Shown: piece after piece, positions 22,151 to 34,409 of the stretch
Position numbering within the stretch: the stretch's first letter is position 1
Layout of the letters: the number at the start of each line of letters is the position of its first letter
Source of the DNA: Nipponacmea schrenckii
Taxonomy: Eukaryota > Mollusca > Gastropoda > Lottiidae
DNA length: 64,000 nt
Direction of reading: 5' to 3'
Assembly: GCA_030562195.1 (NCBI GenBank)
Contig: JAUJPP010000003.1
Location: forward strand, 27,844,602-27,908,601
The notes under the pieces: generated by a model
What the model saw: the letters and a program-made list of their open reading frames with translations, nothing else
The model's database searches: none
What the model was told of the DNA's origin: nothing
Position numbers and translations under genes: made by a program

Positions 22151-22347
22151 AACCAAGAATTCTTCTTAAAATAAGCGTTTTATGACCCCTATCTTAAAAA
22201 TCTTTAAAAAATCTCTTTAAAATTCTTTCAAATAGATTAGTCACTGACACCCTGACTTCTCCTATCCAAGATGAGTATATTAAACATCTTGTGAGTAGAC
22301 ATTGCGTGACTGGATGATAAAGGCTTCAAACAGATAAGGTTACTTAC

Positions 22348-23236
22348 TTATAATCCATACTATCTGCTGAGGGCATGGACTTGGATCCAATATGGCATCG
22401 GACATCTTTCGACGTGGTAAAAGCACCCCTGGTGTTTTTCTCCGGGGCCCAAATTATGATGTACACCTTCGGGAAGAATAGTAAGACTAAGGCCACCATT
22501 GCACTTAACGTGATGGAGATACACATCGTAATAACTCTACTTTCACCGCCGAAATATATCGGAAAGAAACCCGACCATATAACACACGTCGTATACATTG
22601 TGAACCCTATAAATTTCGCTTCGTTGAAGTTCTCGGGTAAATTTCTGGTTTTTATAGCATAAAGTGTACACATTATGATTAAAAGCAGGTCAAAACCTAA
22701 TGGTACGATCACACCGCGAGGAGTTGTATGACACACTAATCGAACGCGCTTTACTACAGAATAATCTAGTTTGGAATCGGCGGGTTCGATTATTAGCATT
22801 ATAGTAATAATGGCGCTTTCTACGCCTATTATAATCCCTGTTATCACAACTTGGGCCGAGGCAGACATAAACCTTGGTTTTTTAGTCATAATTTTCTTAC
22901 TGCCTTCCAGTATTCGAGCTATTCTATTAGTTTTGGTCACTAAAGCGCCATACATCAAAGAGAAAGCTAACCCCGGCAAGATTCTGGATAAGTAACAGGT
23001 AACAATCGATGGTTTGGCCACAATCACGAAATTAGAGCAACACGCCACAATTATTCCAAATAATATGATATAACTAAGTTCTCTGGTCGACGCCTTCACC
23101 ACTGGTGTATTATTATGGCGGATGAATACACTGGCGATCCACACTGTAAGTAATATTCCTACGCAGGCTATCGCCATAGCAACAATAGCACCTGAGTCGT
23201 CCCAGCTGGTGAATTCTATTGGAATCTCTTCACAAG
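22348..23236 (-). CDS. mGluR: mGluR exon f: seven-transmembrane domain
   Basis: This 889-nt exon runs from acceptor TTTTCATTTCAG to donor AA|GTAAGT. It starts with the linker end CEEIPIEFTSWDDSGA. Seven hydrophobic helices follow: TM1 IVAMAIACVGILLTVWIA; intracellular loop 1 RHNNTPVVKASTREL; TM2; TM3 with NRIARIL; loop 2 KKIMTKKPRFMSASAQ; TM4; an extracellular loop with the disulfide Cys in RLVCHTTPRG; TM5 with PLGFDLLLI; the strongly conserved NFNEAKFIGFTMYTTC before TM6; and TM7 with FFPKVYIII. These are class C receptor signatures. RGAFTTSKDVRCHIG after TM7 matches the group I pattern. Confidence 0.97.
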
Positions 23237-23398
23237 CTGAAATGAAAAAAAAAGATTAAATTAAAAATAGATGGGTAGCATGAAATTCAGAATCTTCTGA
23301 TTTTGAAGCAGATCTGAAAGTTTCTTGGTATCACATACGACCTTTAGATCTGAGGACGCTTTATAACGAGTTCATATCGTGTACAATCTATGATAAGC

Positions 23399-23427
23399 AG
23401 TTACAGTTACAGTTACAGTTACAGCTT
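23399..23427. repeat. (acagtt)n microsatellite
   Basis: Four to five perfect copies of a hexamer in the short intron between exons e and f. Confidence 0.8.
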
Positions 23428-23658
23428 TAATCAATAGACGAATTGTGTAATTCAATATACTTTTTGCTGGGTGGGTGGGACTACACAGCGTCATTAGCCC
23501 ACCCTCTTTCCGCTTCCCAAATGTACAAGATACTTTACATACACAGCCATTATCACATGGGTTCAACAAAAAAATGAACGATAATTCCTGGTTAGCAAGC
23601 TCTAGTATAATTCACCGTCATTCAGAAATTAATTTTAATTACTCAAGAGTTACCGTAC

Positions 23659-23779
23659 CTGATAAATTATGATTTGGCCACAAGCCGGCAGCACAAGCTT
23701 GACATGTGGTTTCATCTACAACTGTTTCATTTTCTTTACAAGGTATACAGGCCCAGCAACACGTTACCCCTTTTACATC
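23659..23779 (-). CDS. mGluR: mGluR exon e: end of the Cys-rich domain
   Basis: This 121-nt exon starts in phase 0 after TATTATAG and ends TCA G|GTACGG. It encodes DVKGVTCCWACIPCKENE followed by TVVDETTCQACAAGLWPN and HNLS. The CCWxC..C....C..C pattern with a Trp-Pro near the end is the nine-cysteine linker of class C receptors, which carries the closure of the ligand domain to the membrane helices. It joins exon f as LSACEEIPI. Confidence 0.93.
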
Positions 23780-24133
23780 CTATAATATAATAAACAGGGG
23801 GTTAGGATAGTGTATTATGGGTGTAGTTTATGGTATAGGGGGTACGGCTGTGTGTTTAAAGGGGGTATTGCAGTGAGCATGGTTGATAAACGACATCAGG
23901 TTTAGTTCGAGGCGTCTGTTTGTTAAACTTATGATTCTTCCCAAACCCTGTATTGGTTTAAATAGCATCAGTTGACAACTGTAGATCAATCTTCACCAGT
24001 ATACGATTAAGAGAAATATCTCGCTCGATGTCACGTGATAACAATCAATCATCAGGGAAAAAACGGAAAAATAATATACGGAACGAAACATTATTATCAC
24101 AATTTTGGTAAATTCCCCGAGAAAAACCCTTAC

Positions 24134-24329
24134 CTTAACATGTCCCTTGGGGCAAGGTCTAGAACAAATGGATTCCGGAGTCAGCGAGGAACTTCCCCTG
24201 ATCCTGGGCCATTGAATCAACGACTCGTTCATCTGCAGTACCCCTGTTTTCCACGTTCCTATGGTAACGTAACTGTAAGATTTATTACCGTCTGGTAGCA
24301 GGACATGTTGGTAGTTGATAAACTCGTAT
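24134..24329 (-). CDS. mGluR: mGluR exon d: end of ligand domain and first linker cysteines
   Basis: This 196-nt exon lies between acceptor TTTTATTTTAG and donor AAG|GTAAGG. It completes the codon AG|A from exon c to give PGRYEFINYQHV, then YSYVTIGTW, LQMNESLIQWP, SICSRPCPKGHVK. The PGRY.. .NYQ, IGTW and C..PC..G elements are standard at this point of mGluRs. Confidence 0.95.
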
Positions 24330-24465
24330 CTAAAATAAAAAATATATGAAATGTAGTTTTACGCCCCAAGTTGTATTCGTTTGAAATTAAAATGGAGTGT
24401 AAGGTCTTGAGTTATGCCCCCTTGGATCTATTGAATATACGACCGGAAGTGTAGGCTAAATACAA

Positions 24466-24940
24466 CCATATGGACTAAGACCAGTAAAACATTTTATGCT
24501 AATGATTGTATACGAATTTAGTTCGTTCTATTTTTAGAAATCCTCTTTCTCCCTTCCTTTGGGGGGTTTTGCATGCCCATTTTTGACTAATTTTTGGTCT
24601 AGATTTGAAATTTGATGTCTGAAATTGCATTTTCTTTCAGAATTTCTGAGATAATGAGAAATTTAATTGGCGGAAGGTTATTTCTAAAAATAGTGGTTTT
24701 GTGTGCAGTGACAGTCAAGCGGATGTTGATAAAATGTAGTGGTTTACTTTCATTTTGTTTAGTTCAAAATTTTCATGGTCATGCTATATTGGATTTTTGT
24801 ACAGAAACCAAGTATTGGCCTGGCTTTCATGTGGCATATAAGAAAGTTTTCAACGAGATTTCTGGAAAAAGTTCTAGAAGGTTGAATTTTGTGATTTAAC
24901 ATGGAAATAGATGGCAAATGAATTAGCGGAGTTTTATCCG
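24466..24940. mobile_element. GCAATTGGACT inverted-repeat element, copy 2 (inverted)
   Basis: This is a full-length counterpart of 8524-8991 in the opposite orientation. The termini have decayed ('ccatatggactaagaccagt' for the left repeat, 'gaattagcggagttttatcc' at the right). A plus-strand frame at 24612-24899 (MMSEIAFSFRISEIMRN...) matches the copy-1 frame with a 6-base in-frame difference. It lies in the intron between mGluR exons c and d. Confidence 0.75.
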
Positions 24941-24944
24941 AGTT

Positions 24945-27255
24945 TTACAACATTTAGACTTTTTGAAAAGAGAATGGAAATAAAATCAAACATTTTCTGT
25001 CCAAACCCCAATTGTTTTGTTAAGTATTGTGTTCCTATTGTATTTTTTTTTACTGTAGTTTGTATTTTTCTCCGATCTATATATTTGTCATCCTGTATTA
25101 TAGAAGTTTTCTAGAAAGGGTAATGAAGAGTTATCTTTTCTTATAGATAATAGCCGAGACGTTTTAAAGCTTAAGTTATTCCCCTTTGGTTCGCCTAATG
25201 GTATGTTACAAGTATGTTAAAGATGGATGGTGTAACCGTAGTTAGAGCATGAGCTCAAGTAAGGAGAGGGTTTATGTGTGTGTGGGGGGTAGGGTTGGGT
25301 ATTTGGTGCATTATTCCGAGGAGGGTTCCACTACAACACCCGACATTCGAATTATTTCCCCTTGATTGCCGGATTGTGTTTTGCTGAAGATAAATAAAGA
25401 TGCCGGAAGAACAGTTGTCGATGTGCTATGACATTTATAGTTTTTAGGTTGATTTTTTGAAACCTTTCACTTCAATAATCTCCCAAATCACCACTTTAGG
25501 TATCATATGTCCACCTTTAATCAAATACTGCCCTACTTATTATATCTCGAGCTTACAAAACCAACACTGCCCTAGTGATTATAACCAATGAGTGTCGGTT
25601 GTCAGGAAACAGCCGACATGTTGAATGACTGCAGAACCATGTCTCGTGAGGAAACCAGACGTCATCATGATCAATTACTGAACGGAAGTCGTCTGTTCGT
25701 TCCCGCCAAATTCTTGTCTGTATTATCCGCATATTGGTTTAACAGATAAATGACTTTACAGATTTTAGTGGAATTCAAACAAAACGCCATCAAATTAGCA
25801 CGTAAGCCTTTTTAATGGTACTGAAGTTTGATTAAGGCCGACTTTTAACTAAAGCTTGTCTTTATATTACCAATCATATCGTAGTCTCAAAAAATCGAAA
25901 TTGCTGAGCTAATCAGTATTGCTAAGACTATTTAGATACACGTACACATAAAAGATTTTATAAAAAAAAACCTCTTTACTATCCATTTATTTGCACAGTA
26001 TTGGCTACAATATTTACATATTATTGTGTATGAAGGTTTTGCTGTAAAAGTTAAAAGGATGTTCTATCTGTAAAAATATATTCAAAACCACAAAACAACA
26101 CTCGAAAATGGCAAACAATAGTATTTAAAAAGTTAACGGCATTCAGTATGACAAGTTTGATTATCTTAATTCCGATTGGGATTTTTTGTTTGTTTTATTT
26201 TAATAATGGGACAGTTTGGTGTTGAAATTGTTATTTTCAGATGTCGGTCGGCGTTTCCAACGGCCATTGTACCCTGTGTTCATCCACCGAGTTCTCTTCC
26301 GGTTGCTATGGTGGTTTTACTGTTACAACACAATGTTTAGAATATTAGATACTCAATTTGAGTGTCGTATATCTCCGTTTTATTTTAAGTTCATTCCGGT
26401 TGGTTCTTTAACTGTTACAACACACTGTTCACAACACTAAGTCGGCTTCCTTTACTGCCTTCAATTTGAGTGCCATGTATCTATATCTCGGTTAAGGTTT
26501 CTTTCATTTCGTTAGAAATGTATTTCGTACTGTAACGACATAATGTTAAGAATGTTGTGCTTTCATTCCGGTTCGGGTCCATTCATAATCCTAAGTTGCC
26601 GGGTACAGTGACAATAAAAGTCTGTTTTTGACATGTCCAGATCAGTTGGTAGACTTTAATTGAACAATTCAATATGATCTAGTTGACACGTTGTCATCTT
26701 GGCTGTATATATCGAGGCAGTGAGTAGCAATTTAGATGAATAACGTATTGTGACACTCGTAGCGTCCATTGACACCTCGGCTTGAATGGTAAACGTGATA
26801 AAAACGTTATAAATCTAGGATGTTTTGTGAAATTACTATTATAGGTTAAAATGGGTTATGTAGGTTGAAGGTTAACCCTCCCAAATTTGAAATCGAACGA
26901 GTATTCTGTATTTAGATATTATCGGAAGCACGGTGAAGCAACTGATCGTCGTAACAAATCTGATTTTAGCTAACACTAGGAAATGCTGGATCACAAAAGG
27001 CGCATTTTGACTCGCAATACCACGAAAATTGAACCTTGAGCTGACCTAATAAAATCGTCTAGGTCATTAAACCGAGACAGTGAACCTTAAAGTTCGAAAA
27101 AAGAGTAGGTTAATGCCGCTATCCAAGCGACAATTTACCTCATTGTACGCTATACGAGGTTGTTTGTCTAATAAGCTCAAAAAGATACAAAATTAAGACG
27201 TAAAACTTCATTCAGTTATTTTTCATGATAAAATAAAATGTTAGAGGAGATGCTT
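24945..27255 (-). other. mGluR intron c-d, remainder
   Basis: No coding signal was found. Weak tandem structure of about 110-130 bp at 26215-26560 repeats 'aactgttacaacaca(c/a)tgtt' and 'caatttgagtg(t/c)c'. A diverged copy of the 51335-51660 repeat lies near 25868-25925. Confidence 0.45.
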
Positions 27256-27262
27256 ATTCTTA

Positions 27263-27523
<261 letters not shown>

Positions 27524-27684
27524 TTAAATTATTATTTAGGAATTAACATGTGTAATATTTCGCTAAGAATTACTACGGAAGCACAAGCGAGGGAATATCC
27601 TGAAAAGGGATTAAAAGAGGAATTTAAATCTGTGTAAATATGCTAGTTTGATAGTCCGTGTAGAGAAGGATGCAAGAGATTTAT

Positions 27685-28101
27685 AAGTTATTCTCTCCTA
27701 TAGAAGCACTGGCCTAGGTCACAAGTATTAGGTTTATAAGAGATACTCTCTTATAGAAGCACTGGCCTAGGTCACAAGTATTAGGTGTTATAAGAGATAT
27801 CTCCTATAGAAGCACTGGTCTAGGTCACAAGTATTAGGTGTTATAAGAGATACTCTCCTATAGAATCACTGACCTAGGTCACAAGTATTAGGTGTTATAA
27901 GAGATACTCTCTTATAGAATCACTGGCCTAGGTCACAAGTATTAGGTTTATAAGAGATACTCTCGTATAGAATCACTGACCTAGGTCACAAGTATTAGGT
28001 GTTATAGGAGATACTCTCCTATAGAATCACTGGCCTAGGTCACAAGTATTAGGTGTTATAAGAGATACTCTCCTATAGAAGCACTGGTCTAGGTCACAAG
28101 T
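27685..28101. repeat. 54-bp minisatellite with a small hairpin in each unit
   Basis: There are eight units of 'gttataagagatactctcct' + 'atagaatcactggcctaggt' + 'cacaagtattaggt'. Units contain an inverted repeat TATAAGAGA-tac-TCTCTTATA, or TATAGGAGA-tac-TCTCCTATA. The array lies in mGluR intron b-c. Confidence 0.93.
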
Positions 28102-28513
28102 AGAGACTATGCTATGAATTTCAGTATACATCATTTTGATAAGAAAATGTATTTTGTAAGCAATAACCAATCGTTTATTATTAATATTAGGGCTAGTTTA
28201 AAGTCCATTTGAGCAGGTTGTAAACCGTTCCAGTACCCCATCAATAACTAGGTCAACAAGTTTACAAGGCAGCGCTAGATGTAGGGTTTCCCGATCCTCT
28301 TAACACTTAGATAACAGGTACTACAGATGTTATTTATCAGTGTCGATAAGATTACACAAGACAGACCAAAAACTGGATTACTTTAATTTCCCACCCCCCC
28401 CCCCCCTAACCCACTGAACAGTGGCTTCTAAGGACTGGTGTAAACATTCAGTTAAAACAGTAAGGTTACTCCCGACAAGTCCTGCTTGTTCTCTTACAGA
28501 ACAATAACTACTG

Positions 28514-28867
28514 TTAAAAGAATACTGTGTCTTAGAATGAACATGAAATTTAGATTTGGCCAATAAGAGTTTATATCCATCAGAAGACAAACCTGCTGTC
28601 ATAAATAACATAACAGAATCCTTATATAATCTGATCAATCAAAAGAAAAAAAAAACTGCAATGAACTTTTTTTAAATGGCATTTAATTGTTTAAAAATTT
28701 ATGAAGCGTTTTTAAAATAATTACTTATTTTTGTGATTTTTTCAAATTTCAAGGGTTTCTATTACTTTTTGAGAACAGTTAAGTTTACTGATGAATATAA
28801 ACTCATATTGACCATATTCTTAAGAACTTAAATTTTATGTCCATTCTAAGACGCAGTATCACTTCAA
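28514..28867 (-). mobile_element. TTAA element family A, reverse copy
   Basis: The left end is TTAAAAGAATACTGTGTCTT and the right end, inverted, is GAAGTGATACTGCGTCTTAG. The interior is the reverse complement of 43411-43759. The right TTAA has become TTCAA. It is inserted in mGluR intron b-c. Confidence 0.75.
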
Positions 28868-29261
28868 GGCGGAAAATAAAAAGTGAAAATCTTTTGTATC
28901 TTATGAAAAAATGCTATTTTACCAAGCGTTTATCAACTTTCCTGGATGTTTACGACAGACAATACTTGGCGAGATCTAATCAATGAGTAAAGAGTATAAA
29001 ATTGTCTTAAAGCTTTAGAGTAGTGACTAATACACGAGACAATTAAAGATCTATTAAGTTCTTGGACAGGGTTACAGATTGCTCCTGATTGACTTTTATT
29101 GACCGATTCTTTATATTGTGTACCGACAGAATCAAAACATGTAAAGAACCACTACTGTCTCAGTCTAACTTAACAAATACCGTTAGGTATGGTAGACAAT
29201 AACAGGCTGAAAAATATACGAAAAAAAAACCTTTGAATAATACTATCTGAATACGTCCACA

Positions 29262-29832
29262 GAAAACTGCTATTGTACCAAACAATCTACTAGCTAGTTA
29301 GACACGATAGTTTGGTATACTCTAGTCTCATTCTGACCACAGAAAACTGTCATTGTACCAAACAATCTACTAGCTAGTTAGACACGATAGTTTGGTATAT
29401 TCTAGTCTCATTCTGACCACAGAAAACTTTTAATGTACCAAACAATCTACTAGCTAGTTAGACACGATAGTTTGGTATACTCTAGTCTCATTCTGACCAC
29501 AGAAAACTGTCATTGTACCAAACAATCTACTAGCTAGTTAGACACGATAGTTTGGTATACTCTAGTCTCATTCTGACCACAGAAAACTTTTATTGTACCA
29601 AACAATCTACTAGCTAGTTAGACACGATAGTTTGGTATATTCTAGTCCCATTCTGACCACAGAAAACTATCATTGTACCAAACAATCTACTAGCTAGTTA
29701 GACACGATAGTTTGGTATACTCTAGTCTCATTCTGACCACAGAAAACTTTTAATGTACCAAACAGTCTACTAACTAGTTAGACACGATAGTTTGGTATAT
29801 TCTAGTCATATTCTGACCACAGAAAACTTTTA
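29262..29832. repeat. 80-bp minisatellite with inverted repeat
   Basis: There are seven units containing 'attgtaccaaacaatctact', 'agctagttagacacgatagt', 'ttggtatactctagtctcat' and 'tctgaccacagaaaact'. TACCAAAC and GTTTGGTA in each unit can pair around a 30-base loop that holds the palindrome CTAGCTAG. Units alternate between gtcattg and tttattg/tttaatg variants. Confidence 0.93.
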
Positions 29833-30536
29833 TGACAAAAAGGCGTGATGGCGATAGCGGCGTAAAACCCCTAGTTAAAGAAACAATAGAAATGGTAAAT
29901 ATCCTTCATGTTAATTTATTTCAATTACTGTGTGATTAGATAAATGGTTTATATAGATTGTATCAATGATAGAATCCGAGCTCCACTAAAACACGCAGTG
30001 GTCGGGCGTCCCTACCGAGGCATGACTGCTCCTCCGAACATTTCCTTGTCAACAGCCAAAACTTACATCTAAAAATCTAACATAAAAAATTTAAGTTGGA
30101 TTCATTAGTGTCAATATATTTAAGTGTACGTCATCATTAATAAAAATAGCCGACGACCTTTACCTACCAAGAGACAATAGACTATAATAAGATCGGCAAC
30201 AAAGGAAGCTGTCAGAGGCAGGTGTCACACAACTAGAGAAAGCTGAAGATTAAATTAATTGGTTCAACCGTTTTCATACACCCACGTGCATGGCTCTAGG
30301 TAAAGTAAAAGTAGTAAAGACGGATGTTTTTTTTTCTTTATATTACCTAAAGACTATGATACGGCGTCAATCCAAGATAGTAGGTATAAAAAACAGAAAA
30401 GTATCATTCAAGCTGAATTTTCGCCAATACACACGTGCTAGCCTATTCCTTGGCGGTAACTTATCATAGGAACATATAGATCTGCCCATTTAATGCACGT
30501 ACTTGTGTATTTTTTGCTTTTTGAGATTTTTTTTTA

Positions 30537-30616
30537 TCCATGGTCTGAATGTTAGATAGGGCCATGTCCCTGTGTATTGGGTCTAAGTCTGACCCATGTA
30601 AAATAAAGAGTTTATT
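30537..30616 (+). repeat. Single copy of the 86-bp family
   Basis: One diverged unit ('tctgaatgttagatagggcc' ... 'aaaataaagagttta') lies in mGluR intron b-c. It is preceded by 'cacgtacttgtgtattttt', which resembles the sequence just before the large array at 47.4 kb. Confidence 0.75.
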
Positions 30617-30778
30617 ATTATCAAACCAATGTAGGACACATCTATCCCTATCAACAACGTGTACTCTATTGTATATAAATTCAAAACATTTAGAGACATT
30701 TTCCAGTAAAGGGGTGCAACTCGTACCTATAAACGTGGGCAATTTGGAGGACGACCATTAAGCTAGACTTAAAAAAAG

Positions 30779-31020
30779 AAAGAAATAAACAACATTATTT
30801 TACAAGGATAACAATTCACAAGTCCGCCGTGACAGGGATCCTTTCTACCAGCTGGTCCTTGACCAAACCTCTTGGCATTGAACTTTCCCGGATTATCTGT
30901 ACCTAATTATAGCTGGGTGGACTGGAATTGTGAGTGAAGATGATCGACTTATTCAATGTCATCGGACTTTCACACCCAGGCGAGATTAGAACTCAGGACG
31001 TCCGACATTTTCAACGTATC
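30779..31020 (-). mobile_element. SINE-2, most complete antisense copy
   Basis: Read on the minus strand, the start is a tRNA-like head with a B-box-like GAGTTCTAATCTCG. Next come 'cagtccacccagctataatt', 'gataatccgggaaagttcaa', 'ggaccagctggtagaaagga' and 'gaattgttatccttgtaaaa'. The 3' tail is TTTATTTCTTTCTTT. The A box is not clear. Confidence 0.7.
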
Positions 31021-31398
31021 CAAGCAAATGATGTCATGACGTAAACAATCAACGCACTTAGCGCCGTATATTTGATAATGCTATTTGGAGTCAAAGATAA
31101 TGTAACTACACCGGATAATTTCCCTGGAAAACGACAAGGTTAATAAAATCTAATCAAACGACAGGAATCGTGAAAGATAAAATTGTGCCAAATTCCCAGG
31201 ACCTTGGGGTATTATGATCAATTAAGTTATGTTGAGTTATCTTGAGTCTCATCTAGTATGTTCTCGACACTAAGTTAAAACATGGCCTACAAAAGAAATA
31301 TTTGAAGGTAAGATGGGGGCAGACAAAAATGCTGTGAATCGGTTGAGTGCCTTAGAAAACACATTGGTACCAAGGCTAATAGCTGCTTAGTCCTTCCC

Positions 31399-31600
31399 AG
31401 TCCCTCGACCCTACCCTACCTCAGACCTACCCAACCTCAAACCTACCCTACCTCAAACCTACCCAACCTCAAACCTACCCTACCTCAAGCCTACTCTACC
31501 TCAACTCCTGCCTCAAGCCTAACCTACCCTATCTCAGGCCCACCGTCCTCAAGCCTACCCTACCTCAAGCCAACCCTACCCCAAACCTACCTCAAGCCTT
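31399..31600. repeat. C/T-rich minisatellite (cctaccctacctcaaa)
   Basis: Degenerate 16-bp units lie here, almost free of G on the plus strand. In the receptor pre-mRNA (minus) the run reads as G/A-rich sequence. Confidence 0.85.
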
Positions 31601-31604
31601 TCAC

Positions 31605-33080
31605 TATATTGATTGTATTATGCTTAGAACCGGACCAGGTTTGTCTTGTTATCCTATAAAGGCAGTAATTTACAAGACAATTCCGTTCAATGATAGATGG
31701 TTAGGACATTGTTCTGATTTTAATGGCATCATCATGTATTCTACAAGAACACTGCCTAGAGGTTGGGAATTACCGCTATTGACCTCTTAATTATCCTCAT
31801 TTACCGCGTCAAATTAGACCTTATCTAAAACCATGACGTAATTTCCGCTTAATTCAGTTTTCTATTAACTTTCCCGCCATTAAAACACAGTTCATTGATA
31901 TACTGTAATGAAAGCGAGGCTACGACTATAAAATGACCATATATAGAATTATTACGTCTGGACAATAAACACTACCATTTTACAACCGTCTGGGTGATCG
32001 TTAAGTGGGTAATAGCGCCGCTGAGAAAGTGTAAAATGGCTCACGGAATTGAGCGGTAAATGACATTGTTTACGAGATTGTGGGATTGAGTTTGATGTTT
32101 GATGACTTTAGCTTTCAATCAAATTACCGACCTTGATTTTACAAGTACACGGGAACGCTCCATTGGGGTGGGGTGCTTCTGGTGTTCGTAGATAAAGCAT
32201 TAGGTAGATGGGCCGATTTTGGACCACAGAATTGTCGAGGGGAGAAAAACAGTCCCAACTATGTAACAACTCAATTACAAATTATTTGGCAAAGTAGACC
32301 CGATGTCACCCATCCCCTCCCCTCGTCCTCCAAGGTTAAAAGATTTAATGAATCTGAACAACTATAACCTTCCCATCGTATTAACTCTGAAACGAATGTT
32401 CTACGTGACCTTTTACCCCCTGGTTCAGATTGTACTGAATCCCTTCAATAAATAAGATACGTGTATTGAAGCCATTCTACTCAGCGAATTAAACTTTCTG
32501 TAATTAACTCTGATTGGATGAATCAGTGATTTTAATTCTCCTCAGTCATCGATGGGGTTTCCAATCAGAGACGTCTAAATAGATGAAGTCGAAACGGAAT
32601 GTTTTTCAAGATAATGCTTGAGAAAGATATAAATTTATATCACAAATTCCGATAACATGTCTTATAAACAATAAATATATACTATTGTCCTGTCGTCTAA
32701 CGATTCGAACAATAGCCTTCTTCAGAGACACTTCAGTAGTTTATGATCACATTTTTGACTTCCTTCTGTTAAGTGTTAACTTTTCACAGTTTAGAAATCT
32801 GATTGTTGTGGTGATATATAGTCGAATAGAAAGGCAGGGTCGATGCTAGAAAGTGCGGGCCCGATTAGAAATTTTAAGCGGGGCCCCCTTTTCTTGCTTA
32901 CAGAGAAAACAGCCATTGGCGTGACGTAACGGTGTGAAGCTACTGGGGTTACATGATCACCAATATAATATGAACTGATATCGTTTGATCTGACAGTATT
33001 TGTATTTCTCATTCCACCTGGCCTCTGCGCCCGGCGAGAAAAAATCGGTAAAATCGGCTCATAAACGGCCCTGCATACAG
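31605..33080 (-). other. mGluR intron b-c, non-repetitive stretch
   Basis: I see no exon, RNA gene or repeat family here; only short open frames. Confidence 0.5.
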
Positions 33081-33083
33081 GCA

Positions 33084-33152
33084 GTTATACGGTTGGTTAG
33101 ATAGAGTGTAACCATCACCGTCGATCGTGGATTCAAAATCCATACTGGTCGA
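33084..33152 (+). repeat. tRNA-like remnant
   Basis: ACGGTTGGTTAGATAGAG resembles an A box region, and TGGATTCAAAATCCA sits where a T-arm and B box would be. The remainder does not fold into a full cloverleaf by eye. It is probably an old SINE head, not a working tRNA. Confidence 0.3.
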
Positions 33153-34344
33153 CTTTTGAAAGTTATGTCACGTGAACAGATCATCTTTCCACTTTATCCA
33201 GTCATCTGTGATTGTTTGCTATATATTATATCATACAGGGCAGTTTCTTGGTATTGGAAAAGCCTAACAAGATTTCTTATCGATACAACTTTATTATTAA
33301 GATACAACGAGCAATGGACTTGTTTACTGGAGAACACAAACTGCGTGAGAGTCCCCATAATCTGATGTTAAATTGGGAAAGGTTTGGGATCAGACTGTCA
33401 TAATGATGAAAGCAATTTTAACCCCGAAACCAGCTCAGTATTTGTTTATTAAAGAGCTCAGAAAAACAAAAAGTAAAATATTATGTGATTGTCTGTTCCT
33501 ATATTGGGAGAAGGGTTACGAACTCGTCTGGATAATGAAGTCTATTTTCTCCTCAACCAATCTTTAATCAAGGCTGAATGACAAATCTAATTAACCCGAA
33601 CATCCAGACTGATTCAATTAGAGACACTTAAAGGGTTGGTCGGCTGTCTTTTCTTCTCACCGCCATGACATTCGTTCCGACCAGATCGTACGATTTCTCA
33701 AACCACCACCAAACCAACAGTTTTCTAAATCATCCAATTGATTCTAAATCCACTACCAACGACCACCAAAGTGCAACTACCTAGTTTGCGATATCAGCAA
33801 TTGCTGGAAGCGAACGTTAACTCGCCATTTACCTACCTACCTGTCTTTTCTTCTCTTTTATTCACAATGAGTTCGTGGGAATATAACGGTAAGTTCTTAG
33901 TCACCCTCAGCAATGTCAACGACTGCTTTCTCGGGAACTGGAGCTGTAAAACAGCCCTTGCCCCTCACCATTCCCCACCCCAGGAGTTTCATACTATGAT
34001 ATGAGATATATATGAATACAGTATAATATATAGTTCATTAGTTTGTGCATGAAATCAATTTGATTAAAATTTTAGTTTATATACAATTCTCATAAGTTGA
34101 TAATATAGTAAATAATAAATAAAAACATGAAAGGTGGATAAATATAGTCAATAAACAAACAATAATTTACAAAGTGAATGTACTAATTTTCCAAATGGAT
34201 TTTAATGAATAATATAATTTAATTTTAATCTGGTCTAGAATGATTTTAATATAGTTGAGATAAATTTACTGAGTTTTAATTGTTGTTCATGTTTTAAATT
34301 AAACAGTTCCTTCATAAAGATAAACAAATGCTTATGGAATACAA

Positions 34345-34375
34345 TTACTAACTTTATTTGAGCGACGTTTCTTTA
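34345..34375 (-). repeat. LINE tail sequence GAAACGTCGCTCAAATAAAG
   Basis: On the minus strand 'gatgaagataaagaaacgtc' + 'gctcaaataaagttagtaat' follows the LINE coding remnant within about 40 bases. The same sequence forms both arms of the hairpin at 8124-8247. Confidence 0.7.
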
Positions 34376-34409
34376 TCTTCATCAAACACCTTTACTAAAT
34401 GCCATTTAA

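Noticed and set aside
27685..28101. CRISPR-like array
   Set aside because: Repeats are contiguous with no unique spacers and lie in an intron of an animal gene; the same applies to all other arrays here.
30464..30742. 92-codon minus frame
   Set aside because: Crosses the single 86-bp repeat copy and shows no motif.
33664..33900. Possible plus-strand first exons (an ATG in good context at 33670, and ATGAGTTCG... followed by GGTAAG at 33866)
   Set aside because: Each is short and no downstream exon on the plus strand was recognised. The splice-like GGTAAG may be chance.
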